The notes below the pieces were generated by a model. It saw only the letters and a program-made list of their open reading frames with translations, did not search any database and was not told the DNA's origin. Of a stretch of DNA of 6,856 nucleotides, positions 6,160 through 6,856 are shown in pieces. How positions within the stretch are numbered: the first letter of the stretch is position 1; the number at the start of each line of letters is the position of its first letter. Source of the stretch: Candidatus Egerieicola pullicola (GTDB lineage Bacteria; Bacillota; Clostridia; Oscillospirales; Ruminococcaceae); assembly GCA_018712465.1 (NCBI GenBank), contig DVGY01000048.1, forward strand, positions 1 through 6,856, given 5' to 3'. Made by a program: the position numbers and the translations under genes.

Positions 6160-6856
6160 TTAGTCTAATTCCTTTGGCTGATTTTGCGGCGGGGCGCTGG
6201 CTTCAATCAGACGATACAGTTCCTTTAACGCGTCCTGCAAGCTTCCCACATGGTCGATAAGTCCTTCCTCCACCGCTTGGTCACCGGAAAGGATCACCCC
6301 CATGTCCAATGCCTGATCCCCCACCGTCATCATCAGCTGATTGAGCCGGGCGGCGGTAATTCGAGAGTGATCGGAAATAAACCGGACAATCCGCTGCTGC
6401 ATCTTTTCAAAATGGGCAAAGCTTTGCCGCACCCCCACCACGGTGCCGGTGGTGCGCACCGGGTGGACGGTCATGGTGGCGCTGGGAACGATAAAGGAAG
6501 TTTTGGCGCTGACCGCCAAAGGCACTCCAATGGAATGGCCCCCTCCCAGCACCAGAGACACAGTGGGTTTGGCCATTCCGGCAATGAGTTCGGCAATGGC
6601 TAGGCCGGCTTCCACGTCCCCGCCAATGGTGTTGAGCAGGATCAAAAGCCCTTCCACTCCGTCGTCCTCCTCCATGGCGACTAACTGAGGGAGGATATGT
6701 TCGTATTTCGTGGTTTTGTTGTTGGCAGGAAGCAGATAATGCCCTTCAATTTGACCGATAATGGAAAGGCACTGAACGGCATGTTTTCCTCCAATCCGCA
6801 CCAAACCAAAATCCACAATGTCCTGCCGCTGCTGTTCCAGCTCTTCCGGCTGAAGT
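6160..6856 (-). CDS. tepA: TepA-like ClpP-family serine peptidase (partial, N-terminus beyond window)
   Basis: ClpP/crotonase-fold peptidase resembling Bacillus subtilis TepA (YmfB), reported to assist protein translocation and signal-peptide turnover. The family stretch IIGQIEGHYLLP, then NKTTKYEHILPQLV, is diagnostic. The nucleophile motif is GGGHSIG, with Ser encoded at 6532-6534. The likely catalytic His is in MTVHPVR (codon 6463-6465), and a candidate Asp lies in the ALDMG segment about 53 residues further on. The end GLIDHVG is typical of the ClpP fold. A GTG at 6814-6816 could look like a start, but the frame stays open to the window edge, reading an acidic, Gln-rich stretch (LQPEELEQQRQDIV), and no RBS precedes that GTG. 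I therefore treat the gene as cut by the edge. The substrate and the ATPase partner, if any, are unknown. Confidence 0.9.
   Translation of the reverse strand, partial: LQPEELEQQRQDIVDFGLVRIGGKHAVQCLSIIGQIEGHYLLPANNKTTKYEHILPQLVAMEEDDGVEGLLILLNTIGGDVEAGLAIAELIAGMAKPTVSLVLGGGHSIGVPLAVSAKTSFIVPSATMTVHPVRTTGTVVGVRQSFAHFEKMQQRIVRFISDHSRITAARLNQLMMTVGDQALDMGVILSGDQAVEEGLIDHVGSLQDALKELYRLIEASAPPQNQPKELD

Noticed and set aside
6160..6816. Complete tepA starting at the GTG at 6814-6816
   Set aside because: The frame continues open to the window edge with plausible protein sequence, and no ribosome binding site precedes this GTG.

Overview
The window comes from a low-to-mid GC Gram-positive genome, most likely a Clostridia-class Firmicute. 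The evidence is a Bacillus-type TepA protease, a GlmM close to the Firmicute form, a clostridial-looking heterodimeric ABC exporter pair with a linked MarR regulator, AGGAGG ribosome binding sites, and promoters with TTGAC- and extended TGN -10 elements. No finer placement is claimed. Every gene I can support reads on the minus strand, so transcription runs from high to low coordinates. There are no RNA genes, mobile elements or CRISPR repeats.

Region by region, in the direction of transcription: (1) 6856-6160 holds a tepA-like ClpP-family protease that enters from beyond the right edge and ends in a strong intrinsic terminator (6101-6147). (2) 6055-6000 is a compact control region: a TTGACT/TATAAT promoter followed directly by two tandem TTGAT-type palindromes. 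(3) 5985-2019 is a three-gene operon of tightly overlapping genes: marR (GTG start), a TM287-like ABC exporter half with a degenerate ATPase site, and a TM288-like half with an intact ATPase site. (4) 1995-1967 is the promoter of glmM, and glmM itself occupies 1876-515 and ends in a terminator (465-502). (5) 451-398 holds a BirA-type palindrome overlapping the -35 box of the bioY promoter, and bioY runs off the left edge (365-1).

Functionally there are four independent units. The MarR/ABC operon looks like a self-regulated drug or metabolite efflux module: the repressor would sit on its own promoter until an inducer releases it, and the two ABC halves would form one heterodimeric pump. GlmM makes glucosamine-1-phosphate for peptidoglycan and here stands alone, away from the cdaA-cdaR genes that precede it in many Firmicutes. 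BioY is the substrate-binding part of a biotin ECF transporter, probably switched off by biotin-loaded BirA. TepA is a membrane-associated or cytosolic ClpP-like serine peptidase. I see no clearly novel system. The most informative content is regulatory (the BirA site and the doubled MarR operator) and the asymmetry of the two ABC ATPase sites.
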